This document shows, piece after piece, positions 1 to 9,292 of a DNA stretch of 64,000 bases. The notes beneath the pieces were generated by a model. That model was not told where the DNA came from. It made no database searches and saw only the letters and a program-made list of their open reading frames with translations. A program made the position numbers and the translations under genes. Source of the DNA: an uncultured Lachnospiraceae bacterium (GTDB taxonomy: Bacteria > Bacillota > Clostridia > Lachnospirales > Lachnospiraceae); the NCBI GenBank assembly GCA_947631955.1, contig CANRNJ010000004.1, positions 124,001 to 188,000 on the forward strand, in the 5' to 3' direction. How positions within the stretch are numbered: position 1 is the stretch's first letter; every line of letters starts with the position of its first letter.

Positions 1-1017
1 CTGTCCAATTTCGTTGTGTTGAGGATAGCGAATATATTCTATCTGCTTGTTTCCGCAGCGTTGATCCAGATACTGTATAAAGACGGCAGGGCCACGGCAC
101 TGTCTTTTGGCGGGTTCATCTTAGGCGCAGATCTGGGATATCTGGATATCGAGATGGTGCCGTTCATGATCTTGGCATTTTATTTTCTGTCCAAAGAAAA
201 ATATATTCTCGGCGGTGTTTTTGGCGCGCTGCTTTGTCTGGTCAAGTTTCAGCCGCTGATCGTCCTGCCCTATGTATTTATCTGGTTTGTTGATGTGGTG
301 GATGCCGACACAGGAAAATTAAAGATCCGGATCCGGATAAAAGCTTTGATGCAGCTGGCGATTCCCGCGGCCCTGATAGGCGCAGCAACGCTGCTGATCT
401 ACCGGATGCCGCTGTTAAAAGCGCTGTATCGCGCATTGTGCGACAGCGGAGATGCCATCAGTCCCAACGCATTTAACCTCGGATGGATCGTTCAATACTG
501 TCTGGAAAGATTCCATGCAGATCTTTTTGGTCCGCTGGATAACGGACAGATCTGGGTCATATGGAATGTCCCTGCGGCATACCGGTCTTTTAAATATCTG
601 TTCGTTGTCGTATACGCGGCATCGGTTATCATTATGCTGCTGCAGAAAAAGAAGGATCATATCCTGCTGCTGAAATGCTGTATTGTAGGATATACGGCTT
701 ATTTCCTGTTTAATTGCGGAGTTCATGAGAATCATCTGTTCCTTGGAGCGGTCCTGATGATGCTTCTGTACTTTGCAGAACCAACCGGTCATAATTTTAA
801 CCGAATGGTCATGTATTTTTTGATCCTGAATGTCAATCTGTTTGTTTTGTACCGGATGGGATATGCGAGGCTGATCATTTGCGATACGGTTGACAGTACG
901 TTGTTTTTAGCGATTTTTAATGTGATATTCTTAACGGTTACGATAGGATGGTTCCTTTACGAGATTCTGGCTTCATGCAGCCGGGATCAGCGGGATGCGG
1001 ACAAATGTCAGGGGTGA
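1..1017 (+). CDS. GT-C-type integral membrane glycosyltransferase, 5' end cut by the window
   Basis: The reading frame is open to base 1, so the N-terminus lies outside the window; the GTG at 16 is only the first start-like codon inside it. The visible ~338 residues are strongly hydrophobic, with about eight membrane segments. A segment reading GVHENHLFLGAVL near the C-terminal third resembles the His-containing membrane motif of GT-C enzymes that use polyprenyl-phosphate sugars on the outer face. The C-terminus is short and basic. The gene runs into the ABC flippase gene seven bases later. Likely role: transfer of a sugar from a lipid carrier to a surface glycan. Family membership is my reading of topology and motif; the donor cannot be told. 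Confidence 0.6.
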   Translation: MSNFVVLRIANIFYLLVSAALIQILYKDGRATALSFGGFILGADLGYLDIEMVPFMILAFYFLSKEKYILGGVFGALLCLVKFQPLIVLPYVFIWFVDVVDADTGKLKIRIRIKALMQLAIPAALIGAATLLIYRMPLLKALYRALCDSGDAISPNAFNLGWIVQYCLERFHADLFGPLDNGQIWVIWNVPAAYRSFKYLFVVVYAASVIIMLLQKKKDHILLLKCCIVGYTAYFLFNCGVHENHLFLGAVLMMLLYFAEPTGHNFNRMVMYFLILNVNLFVLYRMGYARLIICDTVDSTLFLAIFNVIFLTVTIGWFLYEILASCSRDQRDADKCQG

Positions 1018-1024
1018 TGGAGCG

Positions 1025-2770
1025 ATGCAGAGAGTAAAAAAATTCATGCGGCAGATGGGATACATTTTTAACCGCAGGCAGAAATTCCAGCTTCTTCTGT
1101 TGTTTTTTGTCGTGGTGTTCACTACTTTTTTGGAACTGCTGGGCGTAACGGCGATCATGCCGTTGATCGAAGTCATGATGGATCCCGGCTGTATTCAGAC
1201 GACTCCGTATCTGAATACGGTCTACCGTCTGTTCGGGTTTCAGGACGCGGTCAGCTTTTTGATCTTTCTGGCAGTATTTCTGATCGCGGTGTACTGGATC
1301 AAAAATGCTCTTTCGATCGTATCTTATAATCTGCAGTATAAGTTTACTTTCAGCAACCAGAAACGGATCGCTTATAAAATGTTAAAGTGTTATCTGTCCC
1401 AGCCGTATTTTTTCCATCTCTCTAACAGCAGCGCGGAACTGATACGGAGTATCAATACGGATATCGTGATGATGTTTCAGGGGATATTGGCATTGCTGCA
1501 GTTCTTTGCGGAGATCTTAGTCTGCATCGTATTAGGTACGTTCCTGTTTGTCAAAGATCCGGAGATCACGATCATTCTGGTGGTCTTTCTGCTTTGCTTC
1601 ATGATCTTTTTTATGAAGAGGTTCAAATCATATCTCAGTTATATCGGCGAGGAGGACCGTAAGATATCGGCGGAGATCGTTAAATGGCTGCAGCAGTCCT
1701 TCGGCGGATTGAAAGAAACAAAGATCATGCACAGGGAGAGTTTTTTTCTGGAGAAGTTTAATACCGTATACAGCCAGTGGGCGGATCTGGAAAAGATCTA
1801 TCGGAATCTGCAGATGATCCCCAAACCGATCATGGAAACTCTGTGCATCACGGCGATCATGCTCGCGGTCATTTTGAAACTTATGGGCGGAGTGGAGATC
1901 GTTTCTTTTGTTTCTACGATCTCGGCTTTTGCGGTTGCTGCGTTCAGGCTGCTGCCTTCCTTTAACCGGCTGACAAATTATATCAGTGTGATCATATTCA
2001 ACTATCCGGCATTTGATGCAACTTATAATGATCTTAAGAAGATCGAACAGGTATCGGCGGGGAATTACGGTTCACTGGATGAAGATTCTGAAGTCCTTCC
2101 GCTTAACGACAGCATACGCATCATCAATGTATCCTATCGCTACCCTTCGGGAGAGGGGATGGTGCTGAATAATGTGAATGTCGAGATCCCCAAGAACAAG
2201 TCCGTGGCGCTGATCGGCCCTTCGGGCGCCGGTAAGACGACGCTGGCGGATCTGATCTTAGGGGCGTTGGAACCCACGGAAGGAAAGATATGTATCGACG
2301 GGGTCGATGCCTTTGAACATCTTAATGCGTGGCAGAAAAACGTGGGCTATATCCCTCAGAGCATATACCTGATGGATGATACCATCCGCAGCAATATCAT
2401 CTACGGCGCGGATGAAGATGTGGACGACAAGCGGCTTATGAGAGCGGTCGAAGAGGCGCAGTTGAAGGACTTTGTCGAAACACTTGCCGATGGGCTCGAC
2501 ACAGAGATCGGGGAGAGAGGCATACGCCTGTCGGGAGGGCAGCGGCAGCGGATCGGCATTGCGAGAGCTTTGTACTCCAATCCTCAGGTGTTGGTTCTTG
2601 ACGAGGCTACGTCGGCGCTTGACAACGATACCGAAAAAGCGGTTATGGAAGCGATCGATTCCCTTGCGGGATCAAAGACCCTGATCATCATCGCCCACCG
2701 GCTCAGCACGGTGGAAAACTGCGATATCAAATATGAGGTGAAGGACGGCGGGGTCTATCGGGTGAAATAA
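1025..2770 (+). CDS. ABC transporter, fused permease and ATPase, PglK-like lipid-linked glycan flippase
   Basis: This is a type I ABC half-transporter of 581 residues. The N-terminal ~330 residues form the membrane domain and the rest the ATPase. Visible motifs are Walker A GPSGAGKTT (about residue 398), signature LSGGQRQR (about 502), Walker B VLVLDEATSALD (about 522) and the H-loop AHRLST (about 557). The membrane-domain phrases ELLGVTAIMPL and AFRLLPSFNRL resemble PglK, which flips lipid-linked oligosaccharides. I chose ATG 1025 because GGGGTGATGG lies just upstream; an in-frame ATG at 995 would overlap the previous gene. Likely role: moving an undecaprenyl-diphosphate-linked unit outward for neighbouring glycosyltransferases. 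The substrate is inferred. Confidence 0.85.
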   Translation: MQRVKKFMRQMGYIFNRRQKFQLLLLFFVVVFTTFLELLGVTAIMPLIEVMMDPGCIQTTPYLNTVYRLFGFQDAVSFLIFLAVFLIAVYWIKNALSIVSYNLQYKFTFSNQKRIAYKMLKCYLSQPYFFHLSNSSAELIRSINTDIVMMFQGILALLQFFAEILVCIVLGTFLFVKDPEITIILVVFLLCFMIFFMKRFKSYLSYIGEEDRKISAEIVKWLQQSFGGLKETKIMHRESFFLEKFNTVYSQWADLEKIYRNLQMIPKPIMETLCITAIMLAVILKLMGGVEIVSFVSTISAFAVAAFRLLPSFNRLTNYISVIIFNYPAFDATYNDLKKIEQVSAGNYGSLDEDSEVLPLNDSIRIINVSYRYPSGEGMVLNNVNVEIPKNKSVALIGPSGAGKTTLADLILGALEPTEGKICIDGVDAFEHLNAWQKNVGYIPQSIYLMDDTIRSNIIYGADEDVDDKRLMRAVEEAQLKDFVETLADGLDTEIGERGIRLSGGQRQRIGIARALYSNPQVLVLDEATSALDNDTEKAVMEAIDSLAGSKTLIIIAHRLSTVENCDIKYEVKDGGVYRVK

Positions 2771-2847
2771 GGAAAGAAGGCCGGGACGCTGTGGACGGAT
2801 GATGGATAGCAGAAACGCTGTGCGCATAAGGGATGAGAGGGGATACC

Positions 2848-3840
2848 ATGGAACGGGCGAAACGCAGATGGAATCTGTATGAGAGAAGGAACCGATTTCG
2901 GAATTTTTATTTTCATAAAGTGATCAGAACCCATATCTTTGAAAAATATCTGAACCGGGATCCGTATCTGCCGGTCTATGCAGGCAGGATCGTGATGAAC
3001 AAGAACAGGACGAATCGATGGATCGCGGACAGGATCCGGTCGGAAACGCCTTTTCTGGTGGCCAGATTCGGCAATACGGAACTGGCCGTAATGACGAGCG
3101 TGCTGAAAAGGAGGCTGTTCGGTTACATTCCTCAAAATGAAGAGCGGTTTGACGAATGGTTTCACAGATTGGGTGAAGGGGCCGGTTTCTTTCCAACGGA
3201 TCCCCATCTGGGGGAACGATTTACGGATCTGATGGTCGATTCCTGCCAAAAAGTCGATCTTCTGGCGGAATTTCATTGCTATATGGACGACTATGTGATC
3301 AGCGAATATATGAAAGATGCCAAAGTGACGTTCTTAAACCATATAGAACCATGGAGAGCCGAAAAACCGTGGACGGAGGCGTTGGCGGGCAGAAAGGTGC
3401 TGGTCATTCATCCGTTTGAAGAATCCATCCGGGAGCAATATGCCAAGCGGGAACGATTATTCCCAAAGACAAATGTACTGCCCGCATTTGAATTGAGGAC
3501 ATTGAAAGCCGTTCAGACCATTGCGGGAGAGAAGGACGAACGGTTTGCCGATTGGTTTGAAGCGCTCGAATATATGTACACGGAAGCGATGAAGATCGAT
3601 TTCGATGTGGCGGTCGTGGGATGCGGCGCTTACGGTTTCCCGTTGGCGGCGAAGCTGAAAGATTCCGGCAGACAGGCGATCCATATGGGCGGGGCGACGC
3701 AGATCCTGTTCGGGATCAAAGGAAGACGCTGGGTGGACAATCCCAGAGCGGGCATCCTGTTCAACGATGCATGGACGTACCCCAAAGAAAGCGAAACCCC
3801 TAAGAACTGCCAAGTGGTTGAGAATCATTGTTATTGGTGA
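2848..3840 (+). CDS. Putative GT-D-fold (DUF1792-like) glycosyltransferase
   Basis: A soluble protein of 330 residues with no signal peptide or membrane segment. ARFGNTE near residue 72 resembles the RxGxxE-type motif of DUF1792/GT-D sugar transferases. The C-terminal half contains VVGCGAYGFPLAAKLK (about 256) and HMGGATQILFGIKGRRW (about 279), a Gly-rich pattern I associate with a family found in polysaccharide loci. ATG 2848 is preceded by GAGAGGGG at good distance; an ATG five codons earlier overlaps that site. The next gene starts directly after the TGA stop, so the two are probably co-translated. Catalysis and substrate are not established; it could be a sugar-processing enzyme of another type. 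Confidence 0.5.
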   Translation: MERAKRRWNLYERRNRFRNFYFHKVIRTHIFEKYLNRDPYLPVYAGRIVMNKNRTNRWIADRIRSETPFLVARFGNTELAVMTSVLKRRLFGYIPQNEERFDEWFHRLGEGAGFFPTDPHLGERFTDLMVDSCQKVDLLAEFHCYMDDYVISEYMKDAKVTFLNHIEPWRAEKPWTEALAGRKVLVIHPFEESIREQYAKRERLFPKTNVLPAFELRTLKAVQTIAGEKDERFADWFEALEYMYTEAMKIDFDVAVVGCGAYGFPLAAKLKDSGRQAIHMGGATQILFGIKGRRWVDNPRAGILFNDAWTYPKESETPKNCQVVENHCYW

Positions 3841-4905
3841 GTGAGGCAGATAAAAGTGAATGGGAACAGCAGCAAACGAATTGCAGTAATTGATATTGCG
3901 AAAGGAATCGGGATCTTATTGGTGATTGCCGGTCATATTCTGCCGCGGGAAAGCGCGGCTTTCCTTTTTATTTATTCTTTTCATATGCCGTTGTTCTTCA
4001 TATTGATTGGGATTGTGACGGATATTTCCGGTCAAACCGGTTTTAAGGCCTTTCTGGCAGCGGATAAGAAGCTGATGGTATCGTATGTCTTCTGGTCCTT
4101 GGCATTTTTTGTTTTTGACGCTGTGGTGCGCTGTCTTCTGCAGGGGTACATAGGGTTGAGCGGCCTGTTTTGGGATGTCTGGCAGACAATGGTTTTGTTT
4201 GGAATCAATGTGCTCTGGTTCCTGCCGACCGCAGCGCTTGCAAAAATGACAGCCGGTTGGATATACCGGATAGGGAAATCTCCTTTATGCCGGTTAGCTG
4301 TGGGATCGGCACTGTTTATATGCGTAAGTATGGTTTCAACGCCCATCGGAAAACTTAATTGGGCAGGGATGCGCCAATTGGTCTATTATCCTCTGATCGC
4401 CGTGATGCGCGCGGTGTCGATGTCCGTATATATACTTCTTGGAATGACCGTCAGCGGTAAAGTGAAAGGATATCTTCAGAAGGCGGGCGTGGTCAAAACG
4501 GCCTGCTGTACCGCAGTCAGCATCATACTTTTGCTGCTGCTCTTTCGTTGTGCAGGGGAAATCGACATTCATATTATGCGCATGGGAAATTGGTATGCGG
4601 CTGTCCTGTGTGCTGTGCTTGGAACTGCCGCTGTGTTGGGAATCAGTATTTTGGCAGACAAAAGCGGTGGACCGGGTAGATTTCTGCAGTTTCTGGGAAA
4701 CCATTCGTTGTTTATTATGGCAACGCACAATTATTTTGAGATAAGAGAAGGGATCGTGGAGCAGCTGTTGTTCAAACTTGGTCTTTTGCCGGCTGCCGTT
4801 ATATCCTTGGAATTTCTTTGCATGGTTGGAATCGAATGGATCTTGTGTGTGTGCTGCGCGCCCGTCACAGACAAAATAATCCGTAAAATGGCGGCAAAAA
4901 TCTAA
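3841..4905 (+). CDS. Membrane acyltransferase of the acyltransferase-3 (OafA-like) family
   Basis: A polytopic protein of up to 354 residues. The N-terminal segment carries D18 and H32 in the arrangement DIAKGIGILLVIAGH, which matches the first helix and catalytic His of acyltransferase-3 proteins. About ten hydrophobic helices follow. Such enzymes O-acetylate (or succinylate) surface glycans, usually from acetyl-CoA. The GTG at 3841 abuts the stop of the upstream gene; a second GTG at 3856 would also fit a GTGAGG-like ribosome site, so the start is uncertain. It is the last gene of the first forward block and meets a reverse-strand gene about 40 bases later. Confidence 0.8.
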   Translation: MRQIKVNGNSSKRIAVIDIAKGIGILLVIAGHILPRESAAFLFIYSFHMPLFFILIGIVTDISGQTGFKAFLAADKKLMVSYVFWSLAFFVFDAVVRCLLQGYIGLSGLFWDVWQTMVLFGINVLWFLPTAALAKMTAGWIYRIGKSPLCRLAVGSALFICVSMVSTPIGKLNWAGMRQLVYYPLIAVMRAVSMSVYILLGMTVSGKVKGYLQKAGVVKTACCTAVSIILLLLLFRCAGEIDIHIMRMGNWYAAVLCAVLGTAAVLGISILADKSGGPGRFLQFLGNHSLFIMATHNYFEIREGIVEQLLFKLGLLPAAVISLEFLCMVGIEWILCVCCAPVTDKIIRKMAAKI

Positions 4906-4947
4906 TATATGATGCGCTGTTTTATCCGTGCCTTATGACAGCACAGG

Positions 4948-6726
4948 TTATCTGCTGATGTCATATATACTGAAATAACCGTTATCATACACGGTTTCAT
5001 ATTCATTCATCATATTACTGATATCCCAGAATCTTTCCGTGTTTTTATACAGAGCAGCGTATTGGATCCCCTCTTCCTTGTATTGTGCGACCGCGTCCGG
5101 TACGATGTCGCTCGAATAGACATAGGTTCCGGTATTTCCGCTGAAACTGCCGTACCACATCATCATCCAGTATTCGTCCGAAAGAAGCGGTACCGGAGTA
5201 TTCGGCAGATTCTCTTTTATATAGTTGGTCATGTCGATCATAGCGTTTTTATCCAGAATATAGTGGTCTGTTGTGATAAACAGTTCGGCTCGGTCGTACA
5301 GCGGGAACGGGGACGGATACATTTTGTTGAGGGCGATATCGTTATATATGATGCCTGCTTCTTCCAACCGCGTGTCGGCGCCGGACAAGGTAAACAGGAG
5401 TGTAAGCAGTATAGCTCCGCCGTAGGAAAATAACATGATCTTGTCCTTTTCGATCAAACGATCGACAAATGCGATATTTATGAGCCAGATGAAAAACCAC
5501 AGCACATAGTACGGCTTATAGTAATAATACGACGACAGGATCCCTGCGATGCACAAAAAGAACGTGAAGAATATATAAGCTATAGTGACAAGGCCTGCGA
5601 TAAATATAAGATCCGGCTGCCTGTTTTTGATGTAGTGATACCCCATGTAGAAGAAGCCGGGCAGCAGGAATACAAAGTCCTGATAAAAGCTCTTGGCGAT
5701 TCCGCCGTCCTCTTTGAGTGCAGAGAGGACAGAGGTAAGGTCGCCGCCAAAATAGCCCCAAAAGCAGAACGCAGCAGCCGCAGACAGGCAGAGCAGAACA
5801 ATGGCCGCGGCGGCCAGCAGTTTTTTCTTGGAAAGGGTCAGTCCGTTTTTACGGGCGGTAAGGACAAGGGCAAGAATGACGATGCCAAACAAGATGACGG
5901 AAAACAGCAGGTAGCATACGAGCACGGAGTAACAACCGACAGCGATAAGACCCATGAGCGCCAAGCGGTTCCTGCGCTCCTCAGAGTGATAGAGCAGGAT
6001 CAGTAAATATACAACGTATGCAGTCAGAGTCACGCCCCAGCCGAAGTAGACGAATCCGCCGACGGCATAACTGTAATATGGCCAGCCGATAAAATATAAG
6101 AAACATAGAAACGGCAGGATCAGTTTGGAAAACCGGTTTCGGATCATGGATGCGCCAAGACAGTAGAACATATATACGTTGATCAGGTTGGCAAACGAAT
6201 CCGAGAGGATAAAGGCCTTATACAGGTTTGTTCCGGAAATAAAAGGCTGGAACAACTTCATGACGACAGCGTTGAATACTTCCGCAAAATACATGTTGGA
6301 TGTCCGTCCGGTCTGCATCACATTGCGCGCCAGATTTAAATGTACTGCCGGGTCGCTGTTCAGATAGGCAAGGTTGATCGAAGAGGAGAAAGTTACCAGA
6401 AAGGTCATAACAAACCACAGTGCGATCACGCCAAAAGCATAGAGATCTTCCGGCAGCAGCTGCAGCTTCTGGAGTTTCTTCCCGCGCAGGATGATCACCC
6501 AGATCAAACATCCTATGGCAAGATATCCGATACCGAGGCTCAGCAGGCCGACCGGCAGCCCGGCCAACGATAACAATCCCGTGATGACGGCTCCCATGCA
6601 TAACTCGGTGATAAAGCATAGGAAAAAGCTTCTTAACAGGCTGACTTTTTCGGGAACTTTATACAACCATAACATTCCCGTTAATAAGATCAGAAAACAT
6701 ATTATAAAAAAGAGATTTAAGATCAT
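4948..6726 (-). CDS. Large polytopic membrane protein with extracytoplasmic C-terminal domain, GT-C-like
   Basis: 592 residues. The first ~440 form roughly twelve membrane helices; the last ~140 are soluble and probably outside the cell. A loop after the third or fourth helix reads LNSDPAVHLNLARNV, an Asp/His-containing exterior loop of the kind that holds the catalytic acid in GT-C glycosyltransferases. The C-terminal domain is Tyr- and Trp-rich. It follows the SGNH gene by about 20 bases on the reverse strand and probably shares its transcript with the MBOAT. I do not recognise a named family. A GT-C transferase or a polymer-assembly protein are the main options. Confidence 0.5.
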   Translation of the reverse strand: MILNLFFIICFLILLTGMLWLYKVPEKVSLLRSFFLCFITELCMGAVITGLLSLAGLPVGLLSLGIGYLAIGCLIWVIILRGKKLQKLQLLPEDLYAFGVIALWFVMTFLVTFSSSINLAYLNSDPAVHLNLARNVMQTGRTSNMYFAEVFNAVVMKLFQPFISGTNLYKAFILSDSFANLINVYMFYCLGASMIRNRFSKLILPFLCFLYFIGWPYYSYAVGGFVYFGWGVTLTAYVVYLLILLYHSEERRNRLALMGLIAVGCYSVLVCYLLFSVILFGIVILALVLTARKNGLTLSKKKLLAAAAIVLLCLSAAAAFCFWGYFGGDLTSVLSALKEDGGIAKSFYQDFVFLLPGFFYMGYHYIKNRQPDLIFIAGLVTIAYIFFTFFLCIAGILSSYYYYKPYYVLWFFIWLINIAFVDRLIEKDKIMLFSYGGAILLTLLFTLSGADTRLEEAGIIYNDIALNKMYPSPFPLYDRAELFITTDHYILDKNAMIDMTNYIKENLPNTPVPLLSDEYWMMMWYGSFSGNTGTYVYSSDIVPDAVAQYKEEGIQYAALYKNTERFWDISNMMNEYETVYDNGYFSIYDISR

Positions 6727-6749
6727 CTGATTGGTAACTCCTTTCGTTC

Positions 6750-7703
6750 CTAACGCTCTAAATAAGCGGTCAGATCGCTGATCAGCTGCGCTGTCCGCAA
6801 TTGTGCCCCCTCAGTATTGAGATGAAGGCTTGTATTATAAAAATAAGAATAATCGAACATATAGTTTCTAAAGTCGGAGATCACTTCACAGTCGAGCCGC
6901 TCCCGGAGCTGGTCCTGAAATCGGACAAACTCCTGCTCGCTGGCGGTAAACTCTCCTTTTCCTATAGGATAGCCTGCGACAACGAGAACGGCGCCTCTGT
7001 CCCGAAGATACAGATTCAGTTTGTTTATCCTTTTTACCGTGGCGTCGTCGATCTGAGGACAATCGGCATCTCCCGCGCTGAAGGTAAAGTGAGAGCCCCT
7101 CCGGACCGTTCCGATATCGCCGTATGCGTTAAAGGATCTCCTTGCATAATCGTCGCCGCTGGACAGATTGCCGTCTTCGTTGATCCAGTAACCGATACAG
7201 TATTTTAAGTAGGCCGGATATGCCTTGATCATGGCCGGAATGTCTTTAAGGCGCAATAATTTCCACAGCTCAAAATGATTTTCCAGAGCCGTCCACATGA
7301 CCACCGGATTGACAATGCCCTCATCGATATAGTCGGTATGGCACAGAACGTAGATATCTCCTTCGCACACGTTTATCTTGGCCATTTCTTCATGGAAAGC
7401 ATTGCCGCATCCGCCGTGAAAGCCCATATTTACCACAGGCATCCCCAGACTGTCCTCGATCATAGCCGAATCGATACCGAAAGCAAGGTTGGAATTGCCG
7501 ACCAGAACGATCTTAGGTCCCTTTGTTTCCCTTAAGAGCGCCGTTTTATCCAACAGAGAGGCGCTGTAATCTTCCAGATACTGGGGCATGGTGTTCAAAC
7601 ATAAAGCGATCACAAATATTAAAATAATACACAGCTTCAGAAAAAGCAATAAAACCTGTTTAAAATTGGAAGTAAATAAACTGGGTCTGTTCGTATCCTT
7701 CAC
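6750..7703 (-). CDS. Membrane-anchored SGNH-like protein paired with the upstream MBOAT
   Basis: 317 residues with one N-terminal membrane helix (about 15-37) and a domain facing outward. KIVLVGNSN near residues 65-72 matches SGNH block I, with Ser about residue 71. The C-terminus reads YNTSLHLNTEGAQ: the His is present but the usual Asp three residues earlier is Thr. GTG 7703 is chosen because GGAGGGG sits six bases before it; an in-frame TTG five codons earlier overlaps that site. The start lies inside the MBOAT gene (44-base overlap), pointing to translational coupling. Such proteins (AlgJ, AlgX, DltD) finish acyl transfer that MBOATs begin. Function inferred from pairing. Confidence 0.7.
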   Translation of the reverse strand: MKDTNRPSLFTSNFKQVLLLFLKLCIILIFVIALCLNTMPQYLEDYSASLLDKTALLRETKGPKIVLVGNSNLAFGIDSAMIEDSLGMPVVNMGFHGGCGNAFHEEMAKINVCEGDIYVLCHTDYIDEGIVNPVVMWTALENHFELWKLLRLKDIPAMIKAYPAYLKYCIGYWINEDGNLSSGDDYARRSFNAYGDIGTVRRGSHFTFSAGDADCPQIDDATVKRINKLNLYLRDRGAVLVVAGYPIGKGEFTASEQEFVRFQDQLRERLDCEVISDFRNYMFDYSYFYNTSLHLNTEGAQLRTAQLISDLTAYLER

Positions 7704-9141
7704 CGTACACCCCTCCAAAAATGATTACCGCAATGATCGACAGATAGACGATCCATCGGAATACCAACTGCTGGCTGCGGATGCGTGCTTTTAGGCTGAT
7801 CCCCTTTGCCAGCAGGTGATCTTTATACATCACGAGAAACAGTGATGCCATAAGGATCAGCATGGTGACAGTATCCGGGAAAAAGCCTGTCCAGAATGCA
7901 GGGGACCCGAAACTTCTCAGCTTCGATCCGCAGAAGATCCGCTGCAATATGCCGATGCCCATTTTGATGCTGTCGGATCGGAAAAACAGCCATGTGAAAT
8001 CGATCAGGGCAAAAGTGGCGGCGGTCGAAAATATCTTCCAACCGGCCCGCTTCGTATCGATCCTGAAAAGCTGGAATATCCGGTCTTTCCATTGGGGGGG
8101 GATAAGATCGTGAAGCACGATCAGGATGCCGTTTATGCCGCCCCAGACGATATAGTGCCATCCGGCCCCGTGCCATAGACCGGAAACAAGGAATACGATC
8201 AATGTATTGATGTATTTCCGTACTTTTCCTTTTCTGTTTCCGCCGAGCGGAATGTATAGATAATCCCGGAACCACGAAGTAAGCGAGATGTGCCAGCGTG
8301 CCCAGAACTGTTTGACGTTTTGGGCCATATAGGGAGCCGTAAAATTGTTCATCAGGGAGAATCCCAGTATGCGTGCGCTGCCGATCGCAAGTTTGGTGTA
8401 ACCTTCGAAGTCACAGTATATCTGAAAAGCAAACAATACCGTTGCAAGAACAAGCGCCGCGCCGCTCTGTGTCCGGTACTCCGCATAGATGGGATCGATC
8501 ACCGCGGCAATGTTGTCGGCAATGACGACTTTGATGAAAAGACCGTACGCCATCGTAAGGAGTCCGTCTTTGACATTTTCTACGTTGAACCCGGAAGGAT
8601 GGCGGATCTGCCTGAGCAGATTGCCGGACCGCTCGATCGGACCCGCGACCAACTGCGGGAAAAACGATACGAACAGCGCATATCTAAAGAAGTTCTTTTC
8701 GGCATCGATGTTTCCGCGGTATACGTCGATCAGGTAGCCGAGTGCCTGAAAAATATAGAACGAGATCCCTATCGGAAGCGTAAACGTTATGTCCGGTACC
8801 GGAACCGTAATGCCGACCGCGGCAAAAATCCCCGATATGTTTTCCAAAAGAAACGATCTGTATTTGAAGTAGGCCAGCATCGCAATGTTCGCCGCGATGC
8901 ATGCAATAAAGCACGCTTTGCGCAGGAAGACATTCCTGTGAAAGAGGCCGGTCATAAGAGCCCCCAGATAAGTGATCACAGTGGATAACAGAAGCAGGAC
9001 CACATGTCTGGGATACCAGCACATATAGAAATAATAGCTGGCGCACAACAGCCAGATATAACGCGCCTTTTTAGGGAGAAGAAAATATACCATCAATACG
9101 ATGGGAAAAAATATCAAATAATCCATAGAGTTGAACAGCAT
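7660..9141 (-). CDS. MBOAT O-acyltransferase (AlgI/DltB-like), pair A
   Basis: 493 residues, about eleven membrane helices. The start MLFNSMDYLIFFPIV is typical of AlgI-like MBOATs, and ATG 9141 has GAGGTG just upstream, preferred over a TTG four codons earlier. FWARWHISLTSWFRDYLYIP (about 280-300) and SGLWHGAGWHYIVWGG (about 320) are the conserved MBOAT blocks; the His of WHG is the catalytic one. The last residues are QFIYFQF, shared with the other two MBOATs here. These enzymes take an acyl group from a cytoplasmic donor and deliver it to the outer face, where an SGNH partner attaches it to a glycan. The downstream SGNH gene overlaps this one. Confidence 0.9.
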   Translation of the reverse strand: MLFNSMDYLIFFPIVLMVYFLLPKKARYIWLLCASYYFYMCWYPRHVVLLLLSTVITYLGALMTGLFHRNVFLRKACFIACIAANIAMLAYFKYRSFLLENISGIFAAVGITVPVPDITFTLPIGISFYIFQALGYLIDVYRGNIDAEKNFFRYALFVSFFPQLVAGPIERSGNLLRQIRHPSGFNVENVKDGLLTMAYGLFIKVVIADNIAAVIDPIYAEYRTQSGAALVLATVLFAFQIYCDFEGYTKLAIGSARILGFSLMNNFTAPYMAQNVKQFWARWHISLTSWFRDYLYIPLGGNRKGKVRKYINTLIVFLVSGLWHGAGWHYIVWGGINGILIVLHDLIPPQWKDRIFQLFRIDTKRAGWKIFSTAATFALIDFTWLFFRSDSIKMGIGILQRIFCGSKLRSFGSPAFWTGFFPDTVTMLILMASLFLVMYKDHLLAKGISLKARIRSQQLVFRWIVYLSIIAVIIFGGVYGEGYEQTQFIYFQF

Positions 9142-9242
9142 AACACACCTCAAACATGGAGCCGGATCCGAAAAAGTGCGGTATTTACACTACAGGTATC
9201 GCACAATAAAAATAAAATGATGTAGTAATCATACCATATTTG

Positions 9243-9251
9243 TGCTATAAT
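9243..9251 (+). promoter_or_regulatory. Extended -10 promoter for the 9293 gene
   Basis: TGCTATAAT is a perfect TATAAT with the upstream TG of an extended -10 element. It lies about 42 bases before the GT2 start codon, in an AT-rich gap between two divergent genes. No convincing -35 is visible at 17 bases. I found no clear promoter for the reverse-strand MBOAT in the same gap. Confidence 0.45.
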
Positions 9252-9292
9252 AAACAAGTGTTTTACGCATACAACGAAATGGATGAAAAAAT

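Noticed and set aside
995..1024. Earlier ATG for the ABC transporter
   Set aside because: It lies inside the preceding gene without a ribosome site, while ATG 1025 has one.
9154..9292. Reverse promoter for the MBOAT at 7660-9141
   Set aside because: TTGTGC and TAAATA occur there, but the spacing (about 13 bases) is wrong, so I could not support it.
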